In this document: positions 26,210 through 34,969 of the stretch, in pieces
Numbering within the stretch: position 1 is the first letter of the stretch
Layout: each line of letters starts with the position of its first letter
From: Roseobacter sp. MH60115
GTDB taxonomy: Bacteria; Pseudomonadota; Alphaproteobacteria; Rhodobacterales; Rhodobacteraceae
Assembly: GCF_015644665.1 (NCBI RefSeq)
Contig: NZ_JADOBQ010000002.1
Location: 248,001-312,000, forward strand
Direction of reading: 5' to 3'
Length of the DNA stretch: 64,000 bases
Notes under the pieces: generated by a model
What the model was told of the DNA's origin: nothing
Database searches by the model: none
The model's input: only the letters and a program-made list of their open reading frames with translations
Made by a program: the position numbers and the translations under genes

Positions 26210-27349
26210 CTATCTCAACCGGTGCACATGGGCGCTTTGCATCAGGCCAAAGGCGAGCATCAGCACCAGCATGGCCGACCCGCCGTAGCTGACCATCGGC
26301 AGGGGCACGCCGACGACCGGTGCCAGCCCCATGACCATCGACATGTTCACCGCGAAAAACAGGAAGAAGTTAAGCGCGATCCCGAGGATGAGCAGCGAGG
26401 AAAAGCGATCCTTGTTGGTCAGGGCGGACCAGATGCAGAAAACGATGATCAGCGCATAGAGCCCCAAAAGCGATATGCCGCCCAGAAACCCGAACTCCTC
26501 CGCCAGGGTCGTGAAGATGAAATCGGTGTGTTTTTCCGGCAGAAAATTCAAGCGGCTTTGTGTGCCCTGCATGAAACCCCGCCCGGTCCAGCCGCCAGAG
26601 CCAAGCGCAATCTTTGACTGGGTGATGTGATAGCCCGCGCCCAGCGGGTCCGTACTGGGATCGAGGAAGGTGTCGATGCGCCGGAACTGATAATCCTTGA
26701 TCAGCTGCCATTCGGTGCCGCGGGATTGGAAAACGGTTGTCACCAGACCGATGACGCTGGCCAGAACCGCGGCAAAATACGCCCAGTGCACGCCCGCCAG
26801 GAACATCAACCCGCCGCCCGCCGCCAGCAGGAGGATTGACGTGCCGAGATCAGGTTGCCGCAGAACCAGCAATGTGGGGATGATGATCGCAATCACCGGG
26901 ATCAGCACCCAGAACGGGTGGGACGTGCGTTTTGCGGGCAACCAGTCGTAGTAGGCTGCAAGAAACATCACCAACGTGATTTTCATCAGTTCCGAGGGTT
27001 GCAGCCGCATGAAGCCGAGATCAATCCAGCGCTGCGCGCCCATGCCGACGGTACCGAAGAGCTCCACCGCGACCAGCAGGGCGACCGTGAGCAGATAACC
27101 CACACCTGCCAGCGATCGCCAGAACCAGATGGGCACCATGGCCACCCCGATCATCAGTGCAAACCCCATGGCAAAGCGCTTCATCTGCGGTTCGGCCCAA
27201 GGGCTGAACGACCCGCCCGCGACTGAATAGAGCATTAGGAAGCCCGCGCCGGAGACGGATGCCAGCAAGAGCGCCACCGGCCAGTTCAGGTAGAAAATCT
27301 TGCGGAACCCGACGGGCGCGCTTTTGACGGCATATTCGAGGTAGCTCAT
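26210..27349 (-). CDS. rodA: Peptidoglycan glycosyltransferase RodA
   Basis: SEDS-family polymerase that works with PBP2 in lateral wall elongation. The 379 residues have about ten membrane helices. Signature segments are AQRWIDLGFMRLQPSELMKI (catalytic-site region WI..G...QPSE..K), PDLGTSILLLAAGG, YHITQSKIALGSGGWTGRGF, LPEKHTDFIFTTLAEEFGF (the Asp of the SEDS active site lies here) and VGVPLPMVSYGGSAML. Its ATG overlaps the mrdA stop by 4 bases, giving translational coupling to its PBP2 partner. Confidence 0.97.
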   Translation of the reverse strand: MSYLEYAVKSAPVGFRKIFYLNWPVALLLASVSGAGFLMLYSVAGGSFSPWAEPQMKRFAMGFALMIGVAMVPIWFWRSLAGVGYLLTVALLVAVELFGTVGMGAQRWIDLGFMRLQPSELMKITLVMFLAAYYDWLPAKRTSHPFWVLIPVIAIIIPTLLVLRQPDLGTSILLLAAGGGLMFLAGVHWAYFAAVLASVIGLVTTVFQSRGTEWQLIKDYQFRRIDTFLDPSTDPLGAGYHITQSKIALGSGGWTGRGFMQGTQSRLNFLPEKHTDFIFTTLAEEFGFLGGISLLGLYALIIVFCIWSALTNKDRFSSLLILGIALNFFLFFAVNMSMVMGLAPVVGVPLPMVSYGGSAMLVLMLAFGLMQSAHVHRLR

Positions 27350-29289
27350 GCCTGATCCCGCCCAACAAACGAGGCCTGTGGTTCCATGCCGCGCAGCTTT
27401 TCCTGCTGCTCTTCGATGCGCTCGCGGTCTTTGGCGGGATAGGCCTCAAGCGGGGGCTGCCCGCCATAGAGCGCCTGCAGGGTGATATCGCGCGCAATGG
27501 GGGCTGCGGCCTTGGATCCACCACCGCCATGTTCGACCACGACAGCCACGGCATATTTCGGCGCTTCAATCGGCGCAAAATTCACAAAAAGCGCGTGATC
27601 CCGTCGCTCCCAAGGCAGGTCCTCGTTGCGGATGACGCCGGCGCGTCTTTCCGCTGCGGTGATGTTACGGACCTGGCTTGTGCCGGTCTTGCCCGCCATG
27701 CGCATCGCATCCTCGATGATGCGCGATCCATAGGCCGTCCCGCGCCGATCATTGACCACCGCATTCATCGCCCGCCGCATTTTGCGCAGGTTATTTTCAT
27801 TCATCCCAAGGCTTTCGCCGCCGCGCGAGGGTTGTTCGACCCCGTCAACGGATTTGATCAGACGCGGCTCGACCGCGCGCCCGGTTGCGATGCGGGCGGA
27901 CATGACGGCCAGCTGCATCGGCGAGGCGAGCATGAAGCCCTGACCGATGGAAACGTTGACCGTATCGCCCACGCGCCAGCTCTGCCCGTAGGTTTGCTGT
28001 TTCCATTCCATGTTGGGCGCAAGCCCCTGGGCCACGGCGGACATCGGGACGTCATGCTTGATGCCGAGGCCAAAGCGCCGCGCCATATCGGAAATCTTCT
28101 CGATGCCGACCTTGATCGCCAGATCATAGTAGTAGACGTCGCAGGACCGTTTGAGCGAGGTCTGCAGATCGACCCACCCGTGGCCTGCGCGCTTCCAGCA
28201 GTGAAAACGACGCCCGGAGACGGTCAGATGGCCGGGGCAATAGACCGTCTCATCCGGGCCGATCAGCCCTGCTTCCAGCGCGGCCATGGCGGTAACCATT
28301 TTAAACGTCGATCCGGGCGGGTAGAGGCCTTGCACCGTCTTGCTGGCGAGCGGGCGATACTTGTTTCCCGTCAGTGAGCTGTAATCCTTGACCGAAATAC
28401 CGCGCACAAAGAGGTTGGGATCGAATGTGGGGGCGGACGCACAGGCCAGAACATCCCCGTGTTCACAGTCGATGACCACGGCGCTGGCGCTTTCCTGATC
28501 GAGCCGCGCCTGCACGTAGCCTTGCAATTTGGCGTCGATTGTCAGTTGGATATCGGATCCGGGCGTTCCTTCGCGCCGGTCCAACTCGCGCATGACCCGT
28601 CCGGCGGCGTTGACCTCGACACGTTTGGCACCGGCCTTGCCGCGCAGCACAGGTTCCAGCTTGGTCTCGACGCCGACCTTGCCGATCTGAAACCGCGGGA
28701 TGCGCAGCACCGGCTCGGGGTCGGCGATTTTTTCCAGGTCGTAGTCCGAGACCGGGCCGACGTACCCCAAGACATGCGCGAAATCAGATCCTTGTGGATA
28801 GACGCGGCTCAGGCCCACCTCCGGGGTGACACCGGGCAGCGCCGGTGCGTTGACCGAGACGCGGCTGATGTCTTCCCACCGCACATCCTCGGCGATGGTG
28901 ACGGGGAGAAAGGACGGCGAGCGTTTCAATTCGTCCTTCGTGCGCTCGATATCCTCGGGCGCCAGTGGAATGATCTGGGACAGACGGTGCAGAACCTCGT
29001 CCGTATCGCCCGCATCTTCGCGCACGATCACGATCCGGTACGACGGCGCGTTCTGGGCGAGCCGCGTGCCGTTGCGGTCAAAGACCTCGCCACGCGACGG
29101 GGGGATGAGGCGTACGTTGATGCGGTTCTCTTCCGCCAGCAGCCGGAACTGATCCGCCTGATCCACCTGCAAGAACCGCATGCGCGCGGCCAGGCCGCCG
29201 ATGAACAACAGCTGCGCACCGCCCAAGAGAGCGGCGCGCCGCGAGATCCGGCGGTGGCTGAAATCTGTTTCGGCACGGGTCTTTTTCAT
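27346..29289 (-). CDS. mrdA: Penicillin-binding protein 2, elongation transpeptidase
   Basis: Class B PBP that crosslinks lateral-wall peptidoglycan. The 647 residues comprise an N-terminal membrane anchor (AALLGGAQLLFIGGLAARM), a dimerisation domain (GEVFDRNGTRLAQNAPSYR) and the transpeptidase domain with catalytic STFK (LYPPGSTFKMV, Ser near 328), SCD (LKRSCDVYYYD) and KTG (MAGKTGTSQV, near 533). A C-terminal tail of about 50 residues is hydrophilic. It sits between mreD (31-base gap) and rodA (overlap). Confidence 0.97.
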   Translation of the reverse strand: MKKTRAETDFSHRRISRRAALLGGAQLLFIGGLAARMRFLQVDQADQFRLLAEENRINVRLIPPSRGEVFDRNGTRLAQNAPSYRIVIVREDAGDTDEVLHRLSQIIPLAPEDIERTKDELKRSPSFLPVTIAEDVRWEDISRVSVNAPALPGVTPEVGLSRVYPQGSDFAHVLGYVGPVSDYDLEKIADPEPVLRIPRFQIGKVGVETKLEPVLRGKAGAKRVEVNAAGRVMRELDRREGTPGSDIQLTIDAKLQGYVQARLDQESASAVVIDCEHGDVLACASAPTFDPNLFVRGISVKDYSSLTGNKYRPLASKTVQGLYPPGSTFKMVTAMAALEAGLIGPDETVYCPGHLTVSGRRFHCWKRAGHGWVDLQTSLKRSCDVYYYDLAIKVGIEKISDMARRFGLGIKHDVPMSAVAQGLAPNMEWKQQTYGQSWRVGDTVNVSIGQGFMLASPMQLAVMSARIATGRAVEPRLIKSVDGVEQPSRGGESLGMNENNLRKMRRAMNAVVNDRRGTAYGSRIIEDAMRMAGKTGTSQVRNITAAERRAGVIRNEDLPWERRDHALFVNFAPIEAPKYAVAVVVEHGGGGSKAAAPIARDITLQALYGGQPPLEAYPAKDRERIEEQQEKLRGMEPQASFVGRDQA

Positions 29290-29320
29290 GCTCGCTCTCC
29301 CGCTGGGACGTCAGGGCAGG

Positions 29321-29860
29321 TCATATACGGCCTCCGGATCCATCTACATCGCCCGGCGTTGCCTTGCGCACCCCCATGAAACCGTGGGTGATGGCAACAA
29401 CAAGCGGATAGAACAGTATTGTCATGATGGCCTCGAAGACCGTCAAGCCAAAGGGAGGCAAATCGACTAGGGTGATCATCAATCCTGCGCGATAGGCGAC
29501 AGTGATCATGATGACGACAGCACACACAGCGAGCCACTCGCCGGGAAATCCGGTGTCCCGCAGACTGCGCGCACGCTGTTTCAGGCTTTCGCATCCCAAC
29601 AGCGCCAGAAGCGCCCAGAGCCCGGGGGGGCGCTGCAGCAACAAATCCGCCAGCAGGAACAGTCCGGCCAGCGCAAGGGTGGGCACGAATTCCGGTCGTC
29701 GGAGAGACCATGCGCAGGCAAACCCAAGCAACAGATCCGGTCCAACCCACCGGCGGGGCGTGGTTTCCAGAGGCAGCAGGTGGAAAAACAGGATCACACA
29801 GACCAGAAACGCAAAAGCGATCCGCATGCTCCAGAGCCGGGCCTGTGGAAGCTCGCTCAC
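29321..29860 (-). CDS. mreD: Rod shape-determining protein MreD
   Basis: This 179-residue protein with five or six hydrophobic helices matches the MreD position and character: IAFAFLVCVILFFHLLPL, WVGPDLLLGFACAWSLRRPE (the conserved PDLLL), LLADLLLQRPPGLWALLALL and the final helix pair. MreD links MreC to the RodA-PBP2 core. The start is a GTG at 29860 that overlaps the mreC stop as GTGA. A competing frame (29286-29882) in the same region has no membrane pattern and is a shadow. Confidence 0.92.
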   Translation of the reverse strand: MSELPQARLWSMRIAFAFLVCVILFFHLLPLETTPRRWVGPDLLLGFACAWSLRRPEFVPTLALAGLFLLADLLLQRPPGLWALLALLGCESLKQRARSLRDTGFPGEWLAVCAVVIMITVAYRAGLMITLVDLPPFGLTVFEAIMTILFYPLVVAITHGFMGVRKATPGDVDGSGGRI

Positions 29861-30756
29861 TGGCTGACCTCCTCTTGCGCAACGACGGGCTGGGCGGGCA
29901 ACTGAGGTCCGATGATCTGGGCGGCGTCGGAAACCGGATCCGTACCGTGATGGCGCAGGACGCGCAGAAACTCGAGGCGCTGATAGTCGGCGGCCAGACG
30001 GACCCGCAGCTTGCCGGTCGGGTCCAGCGCCACCTGACCGATCAGCAGGCCGGCCGGAAAGACGCCGCCATCGCCGGAACTGATCACCCGGTGGCCGGGG
30101 CGGACCAGATCGCTATCCTCAAGAAACTCGATCGGCGGGGCTGCGGAGTTGTCACCAGAGACGATGACCCTTTGACCCGAAGGCTGGATCACTGCGGGGA
30201 TACGGCTGGACGCATCGGTCAGCAGGATCACGCGGGCGGTATTTTCACCGACCCCGGAAATGCGCCCAACGACGCCGATCCCGTCCATCGTGGCCCAGCC
30301 ATCCACAACGCCGTCCCGCGCGCCAACATTCAGCAGCACGGATTGCCGGAACGGGGAGCCGCTGTCGGCGAGAACAACGCCGGTGATATAGGTCAGACGC
30401 GGGTCGAGGCGTACGTTGTTGAGGTCCAGCAACCGGGCGTTTTCCTGCTCCAGCTGCAGGGCGGCCTCTTTCCACGCCTGCATGCGGCGCAACTCCGAGC
30501 GTAATTCGCGGTTTTGTTCGGCCAGGCGCTGATAGCTCTGGAAGTCTTTCAGCAGGTTGATCGCGCCGGTGACCGGGGCCATGGCCCAATCCAGGCTGGG
30601 TACAAACTTATCCGTCACCTGTGCGCGAAACCGCTCCACCCGCGGGCTGTCGATGCGCCAGACCAGAAAGATCGCAAGCAGGCACAGGACAATCACACTG
30701 AGCAGCAGCCGGCGGACCGGGCCGGTATATTCGCTGCTGGATCGCTCTTTCGCCAT
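29857..30756 (-). CDS. mreC: Rod shape-determining protein MreC
   Basis: This 299-residue bitopic protein organises the elongasome in the periplasm. A short cytoplasmic N-terminus is followed by a membrane helix (LLLSVIVLCLLAIFLVWRI), a coiled coil (about residues 70-110, LAEQNRELRSELRRMQAWKE and on) and two beta domains with ITGVVLADSGSPFRQSVLLN, RDGVVDGWATMDGIGVVGRI and FPAGLLIGQVALD. It begins 73 bases downstream of mreB on the same strand. Confidence 0.95.
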   Translation of the reverse strand: MAKERSSSEYTGPVRRLLLSVIVLCLLAIFLVWRIDSPRVERFRAQVTDKFVPSLDWAMAPVTGAINLLKDFQSYQRLAEQNRELRSELRRMQAWKEAALQLEQENARLLDLNNVRLDPRLTYITGVVLADSGSPFRQSVLLNVGARDGVVDGWATMDGIGVVGRISGVGENTARVILLTDASSRIPAVIQPSGQRVIVSGDNSAAPPIEFLEDSDLVRPGHRVISSGDGGVFPAGLLIGQVALDPTGKLRVRLAADYQRLEFLRVLRHHGTDPVSDAAQIIGPQLPAQPVVAQEEVSQ

Positions 30757-30829
30757 TTTCTGGCCGTCTCCTGCCCCTCAAGCTGGCAGGGCAAACCTGC
30801 CGCTGATCGGGGTTTATGTTGCGATGCGT

Positions 30830-31933
<1,104 letters not shown>

Positions 31934-32324
31934 TTATAGGCATAGGCGCTAAAGGGTGAAAGGGGCGTTAACGATGATGCAGGCGGCATGTTGCTTTTGC
32001 GTATAAACTGTGATCGGCGCAATAACGTCCCTAAATTACACCGTCAGATTTCTAACCTTCACTCCGACTGCCTCGCGATCCCAGAGCGATGACAAGCACG
32101 CTGCGCTCGTCTCAGTGGGATTCGGTGCACAACCGATGCATTTTCTTCACGGTTTCTTAGCGCTCTTTCGTTGCACGCGTGAGGCTCCCAAAAAGGCGCT
32201 GGCCTTGGCGGGTCTAGAGGGCAGCCACCTGTCTCGCGCGCGCAGTCTTGCCCGATCCATTGTTGGTCGCTTGATGCTCTTACAAACAGGGCCCTCCGGT
32301 TAAGGCTGAAAAAGGGCACGTCCG

Positions 32325-32380
32325 TGAGTGCGGCATCCGCCAAAGGGAAAATCTCAGGTCAGGCACCTGCTCGGATTTTC
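32325..32380 (+). promoter_or_regulatory. Glycine-aptamer-like sequence fused to terminator-like hairpin
   Basis: On the plus strand, 32332-32358 reads GGCATCCGCC, AAAGGGAAAA, TCTCAGG. The second aptamer of the glycine riboswitch before gcvT in this window reads GGCATCCGCC, GAAGGGATAACGA, TCTCAGG. TGAG (32325-32328) can pair with CTCA (32353-32356) as the aptamer's helix would. The same CTCAGG overlaps a hairpin, GAAAATC/GATTTTC and CAGGT/ACCTG (32347-32380), so the two folds exclude each other. There is no second aptamer and no plus-strand gene downstream. It may be a relict riboswitch, a small RNA 3' end, or chance. Confidence 0.35.
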
Positions 32381-32397
32381 TTGCGGTCGCGACGAAA

Positions 32398-32429
32398 GAG
32401 CAGCGCGGTCACCAAGCGCCACGCTGCTC
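32398..32429 (-). terminator. Probable leuA terminator
   Basis: An 8-bp stem (GAGCAGCG at 32398-32405 and CGCTGCTC at 32422-32429) with a 16-base loop lies 20 bases after the leuA stop. Read on the minus strand it ends in CTCTTTCG, a short U-containing tail, so it is a weak intrinsic terminator candidate. Confidence 0.5.
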
Positions 32430-32448
32430 CTCTTCAGATTGTCTTGAC

Positions 32449-34017
32449 CTAGCTCACGTCCTTGTAGCTGATCTCGCGCTTGTCCTTGCCACCTTTCTCG
32501 CGGCGGACGAGCAGCCGGTTCAACGCGTGGATATAGGCCAGCGCCGAGGCCACAACCGTGTCGGTGTTCGCGGATTGGCCCGTTACGATGCGCCCGTCTT
32601 CCTCCATCCGCACGGATACCGTCGCCTGCGCGTCCGTGCCCTCGGTCACCGCGTGCACCTGATAGAGTTGCAGCCGCGCGGTATGCGGCACCAGCGCCTT
32701 GATCGCGTTGAAGGAGGCGTCAACGGGCCCGTCGCCGGTCTGGGTTGTGGTGTGTTCCGTGCCATCGACCTGCATGACCAGATCGGCCTGCTGCGGGCCA
32801 TCGGTGCCGCAGACCACCTTGAGCGACACCAGCTTGATCCGATCGTTCTCCGGATCGGACGACGTGCGCATCAGGGCAATCAGATCGTCGTCATAGATTT
32901 CCTTCTTGCGGTCGGCCAGTTCCTTGAACCGTACAAAGACATCCTTGAGCTGGTTGTCTCCCAGCTCGAAGCCCAGATCTTCGAGCTTCGACCGCAGCGC
33001 GGCGCGGCCCGAATGTTTGCCCATGACCAGATTGGTCTCGGAAAGACCCACATCTTCGGGGCGCATGATCTCGAAAGTTTCCGCGTTTTTCAGCATGCCA
33101 TCCTGATGGATGCCGCTCTCATGGGCAAAGGCGTTCTTGCCCACGATGGCCTTGTTGAACTGCACTGGGAACCCGGAGACCGCTGCGACACGGCGCGAGA
33201 TGTTCATGATCTTGGTGCTGTCGATGCCAGTCTGGAACGGCATGATATCGTTGCGCACTTTCAGCGCCATCACGACCTCTTCCAGCGCCGTGTTGCCCGC
33301 GCGCTCCCCTAATCCGTTGATCGTGCATTCGATCTGACGGGCACCGGCTTCGACCGCGGCAAGCGAGTTCGCCGTCGCCATCCCCAGATCGTTGTGGCAG
33401 TGGGTGGCAAAGGTGATCTCATCGGCGCCCGACACCCGGTTGAGCAGCATGGTGATCAATTCGGCGGATTCGCGCGGCGCGGTGTATCCAACGGTATCGG
33501 GAATGTTGATTGTGGTCGCCCCGGCCTTGATAGCAATCTCGACCACGCGGCAGAGGTAATCCTCCTCCGTCCGGGTCGCATCCATCGGCGACCATTGCAC
33601 GTTATCACAGAGGTTGCGGGCATGGCTGACCGTCTGCTCGATCCGTTCCGCCATCTGGTCCATGTCGAGGTTGGGGATGGCGCGGTGCAGCGGCGAGGTG
33701 CCGATAAACGTATGAATGCGCGGGGCTTTGGCGTGTTTCACCGCCTCCCAGCAACGGTCAATATCGCCGAATTGCGCGCGCGCCAGCCCGCAGATCACGG
33801 AGGTCTGCGCCAGTTTGGCGATCTCGGATACGGCGGCAAAATCGCCTTCGGAGGCAATGGGGAAACCGGCTTCGATGATGTCGACGCCCATTTCATCCAG
33901 CAGCCCGGCAATCTCGAGCTTTTCGGCGTGGGTCATGGTTGCACCCGGGCTTTGTTCGCCATCCCGCAAGGTGGTGTCAAAGATCAGGACGTGGTCCTGT
34001 TTGGCTTTATCTGTCAT
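32449..34017 (-). CDS. leuA: 2-isopropylmalate synthase
   Basis: First committed step of leucine synthesis, condensing acetyl-CoA with 2-oxoisovalerate. The 522 residues comprise the HMGL TIM barrel (IFDTTLRDGEQSPGATM, the metal-binding HCHNDLGMATANSLAAVEAGA, NGLGERAGN, HESGIHQDG) and the C-terminal regulatory LeuA-dimer domain that binds leucine. The open frame extends to 34560, but family members start at MTDKAKQDHVLIFDTTLRDG and the extension overlaps the leader region, so 34017 is used. Its own Shine-Dalgarno sequence is weak (GAAAGAA). Confidence 0.97.
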   Translation of the reverse strand: MTDKAKQDHVLIFDTTLRDGEQSPGATMTHAEKLEIAGLLDEMGVDIIEAGFPIASEGDFAAVSEIAKLAQTSVICGLARAQFGDIDRCWEAVKHAKAPRIHTFIGTSPLHRAIPNLDMDQMAERIEQTVSHARNLCDNVQWSPMDATRTEEDYLCRVVEIAIKAGATTINIPDTVGYTAPRESAELITMLLNRVSGADEITFATHCHNDLGMATANSLAAVEAGARQIECTINGLGERAGNTALEEVVMALKVRNDIMPFQTGIDSTKIMNISRRVAAVSGFPVQFNKAIVGKNAFAHESGIHQDGMLKNAETFEIMRPEDVGLSETNLVMGKHSGRAALRSKLEDLGFELGDNQLKDVFVRFKELADRKKEIYDDDLIALMRTSSDPENDRIKLVSLKVVCGTDGPQQADLVMQVDGTEHTTTQTGDGPVDASFNAIKALVPHTARLQLYQVHAVTEGTDAQATVSVRMEEDGRIVTGQSANTDTVVASALAYIHALNRLLVRREKGGKDKREISYKDVS

Positions 34018-34065
34018 GTCTGGTTCTTTCGATTTTCTGCTATGTTCCCTGGCGCGCGGCACATC

Positions 34066-34101
34066 CCTCTGAGCGGGCGCGCCGAAGGGCACGCTCAGAG
34101 G
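34066..34101 (-). promoter_or_regulatory. leuA attenuator-type hairpin overlapping leader stop codon
   Basis: Perfect 10-bp arms CCTCTGAGCG (34101-34092) and CGCTCAGAGG (34075-34066) enclose a 16-base loop that can itself pair GCC with GGC. The 5' arm contains the last Leu codon and the stop of the leader peptide. A ribosome stalled on the Leu codons just upstream would mask this arm. No U-run follows, so it may act through Rho or translation rather than as an intrinsic terminator. Confidence 0.7.
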
Positions 34102-34175
34102 CGGCTTAGCAGCAGCAGAGCGGCGGCAGGGCGCAAAGAGATGCGCGGGCGAGTGATATGAGACGCAGGTGCCAT
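34095..34175 (-). CDS. leuA leader peptide with four consecutive leucine codons
   Basis: This 26-residue frame, too short for routine gene calling, lies 77 bases upstream of leuA. It starts ATG GCA CCT and ends with Ala-Ala-Ala, then CTG CTG CTG CTA, then AGC CGC CTC and TGA. Six of the last 13 codons before the stop are Leu or follow the Leu run, as in leucine-operon leaders that sense charged tRNA-Leu. A hairpin overlaps its stop codon. A promoter sits so close upstream that its mRNA may be leaderless. No sequence homology was tested; the call rests on composition, position and structure. Confidence 0.75.
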   Translation of the reverse strand: MAPASHITRPRISLRPAAALLLLSRL

Positions 34176-34183
34176 CGCCCGTA

Positions 34184-34211
34184 GTTATACGCAGACAGAA
34201 AAAAATGGGAA
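34184..34211 (-). promoter_or_regulatory. Promoter of the leuA leader
   Basis: On the minus strand TTCCCA (34211-34206, 4 of 6 to TTGACA) and TATAAC (34189-34184, 5 of 6 to TATAAT) are 16 bases apart. Only 8 bases separate the -10 box from the leader ATG, so transcription should begin within a few bases of the start codon. Confidence 0.6.
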
Positions 34212-34303
34212 GGTGGTTTTTTGGGAACCCGCCTCGTGTCTTGCAGGTCATGCAGCAGCGGCCTGGGGTTGAACTGCCCAATTGTCCGGCTAGGTCGCCG
34301 ACG

Positions 34304-34969
34304 ATGAAGAAAATATTGATCATCGGCGCGTCGGGCGGGATCGGGCAGGCACTTGTCACAGCCTGCAAGGCGCGGGGCGATGACGTGGTGGGTCTGTCCC
34401 GCTCTGAGGATGGCTTTGACATCACGGCCGAGCACATCGTCAGCCGCCATCTGGAAAAGTTTACATGCCCGTTTGATAAGGTCATTGTCGCCACCGGCGC
34501 GTTGGAAATTGAGGGTGCAGCGCCGGAAAAGACCATCAAGGCGGTGACGGAGAAGGCCATGATGGATCAATTTGCCCTAAACGCACTGGGGCCCGCCTTG
34601 GTGTTGCGCCACGCGGCGGATCTGCTGCCGCGAGACAGGCCATCGGTTTTTGCTGTCCTGTCGGCGCGCGTGGGGTCGATTGGCGACAACCGCATCGGCG
34701 GATGGGTAAGCTATCGCAGCGCCAAGGCGGCAGTGAACCAGATCGTGCATACGACGTCGATTGAGCTGAGCCGGACGCACAAGCAGTCGGTTTGTGTGGC
34801 GCTACATCCCGGGACGGTCGCGACATCGTTCACAGAGAAATACCTGGGGCGGCATCCGTCTGTGCCACCCGAGGAAGCTGCTGAGAATTTGCTCAATGTG
34901 ATTGATGGGCTGACGCCTGCTCAGACGGGCCAGTTCTTTGACTGGGCGGGAAAGGCGGTGCCGTGGTGA
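34304..34969 (+). CDS. SDR family NAD(P)-dependent oxidoreductase (CsgA-like)
   Basis: This 221-residue short-chain dehydrogenase begins MKKILIIGASGGIGQALV (GxxxGxG nucleotide site), has a shortened cofactor half and the catalytic LSARVGS Ser with YRSAKAAVN (YxxxK). PGTVATSFT follows the active site. The C-factor/CsgA-like SDR group often neighbours CryB-type photolyases, as here. The substrate is unknown. The open frame starts at 34169, in the leuA leader region, but ATG 34304 gives the family N-terminus. Confidence 0.9.
   Translation: MKKILIIGASGGIGQALVTACKARGDDVVGLSRSEDGFDITAEHIVSRHLEKFTCPFDKVIVATGALEIEGAAPEKTIKAVTEKAMMDQFALNALGPALVLRHAADLLPRDRPSVFAVLSARVGSIGDNRIGGWVSYRSAKAAVNQIVHTTSIELSRTHKQSVCVALHPGTVATSFTEKYLGRHPSVPPEEAAENLLNVIDGLTPAQTGQFFDWAGKAVPW

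Noticed and set aside
29286-29882. 198-codon minus-strand frame over mreD
   Set aside because: Same strand but different register; its product has no membrane pattern, while the 29321-29860 frame has the expected MreD helices and a GTGA overlap with mreC.
32010-32343. Two overlapping small frames upstream of mreB
   Set aside because: No ribosome sites, no family resemblance, and they overlap each other on opposite strands; treated as intergenic.
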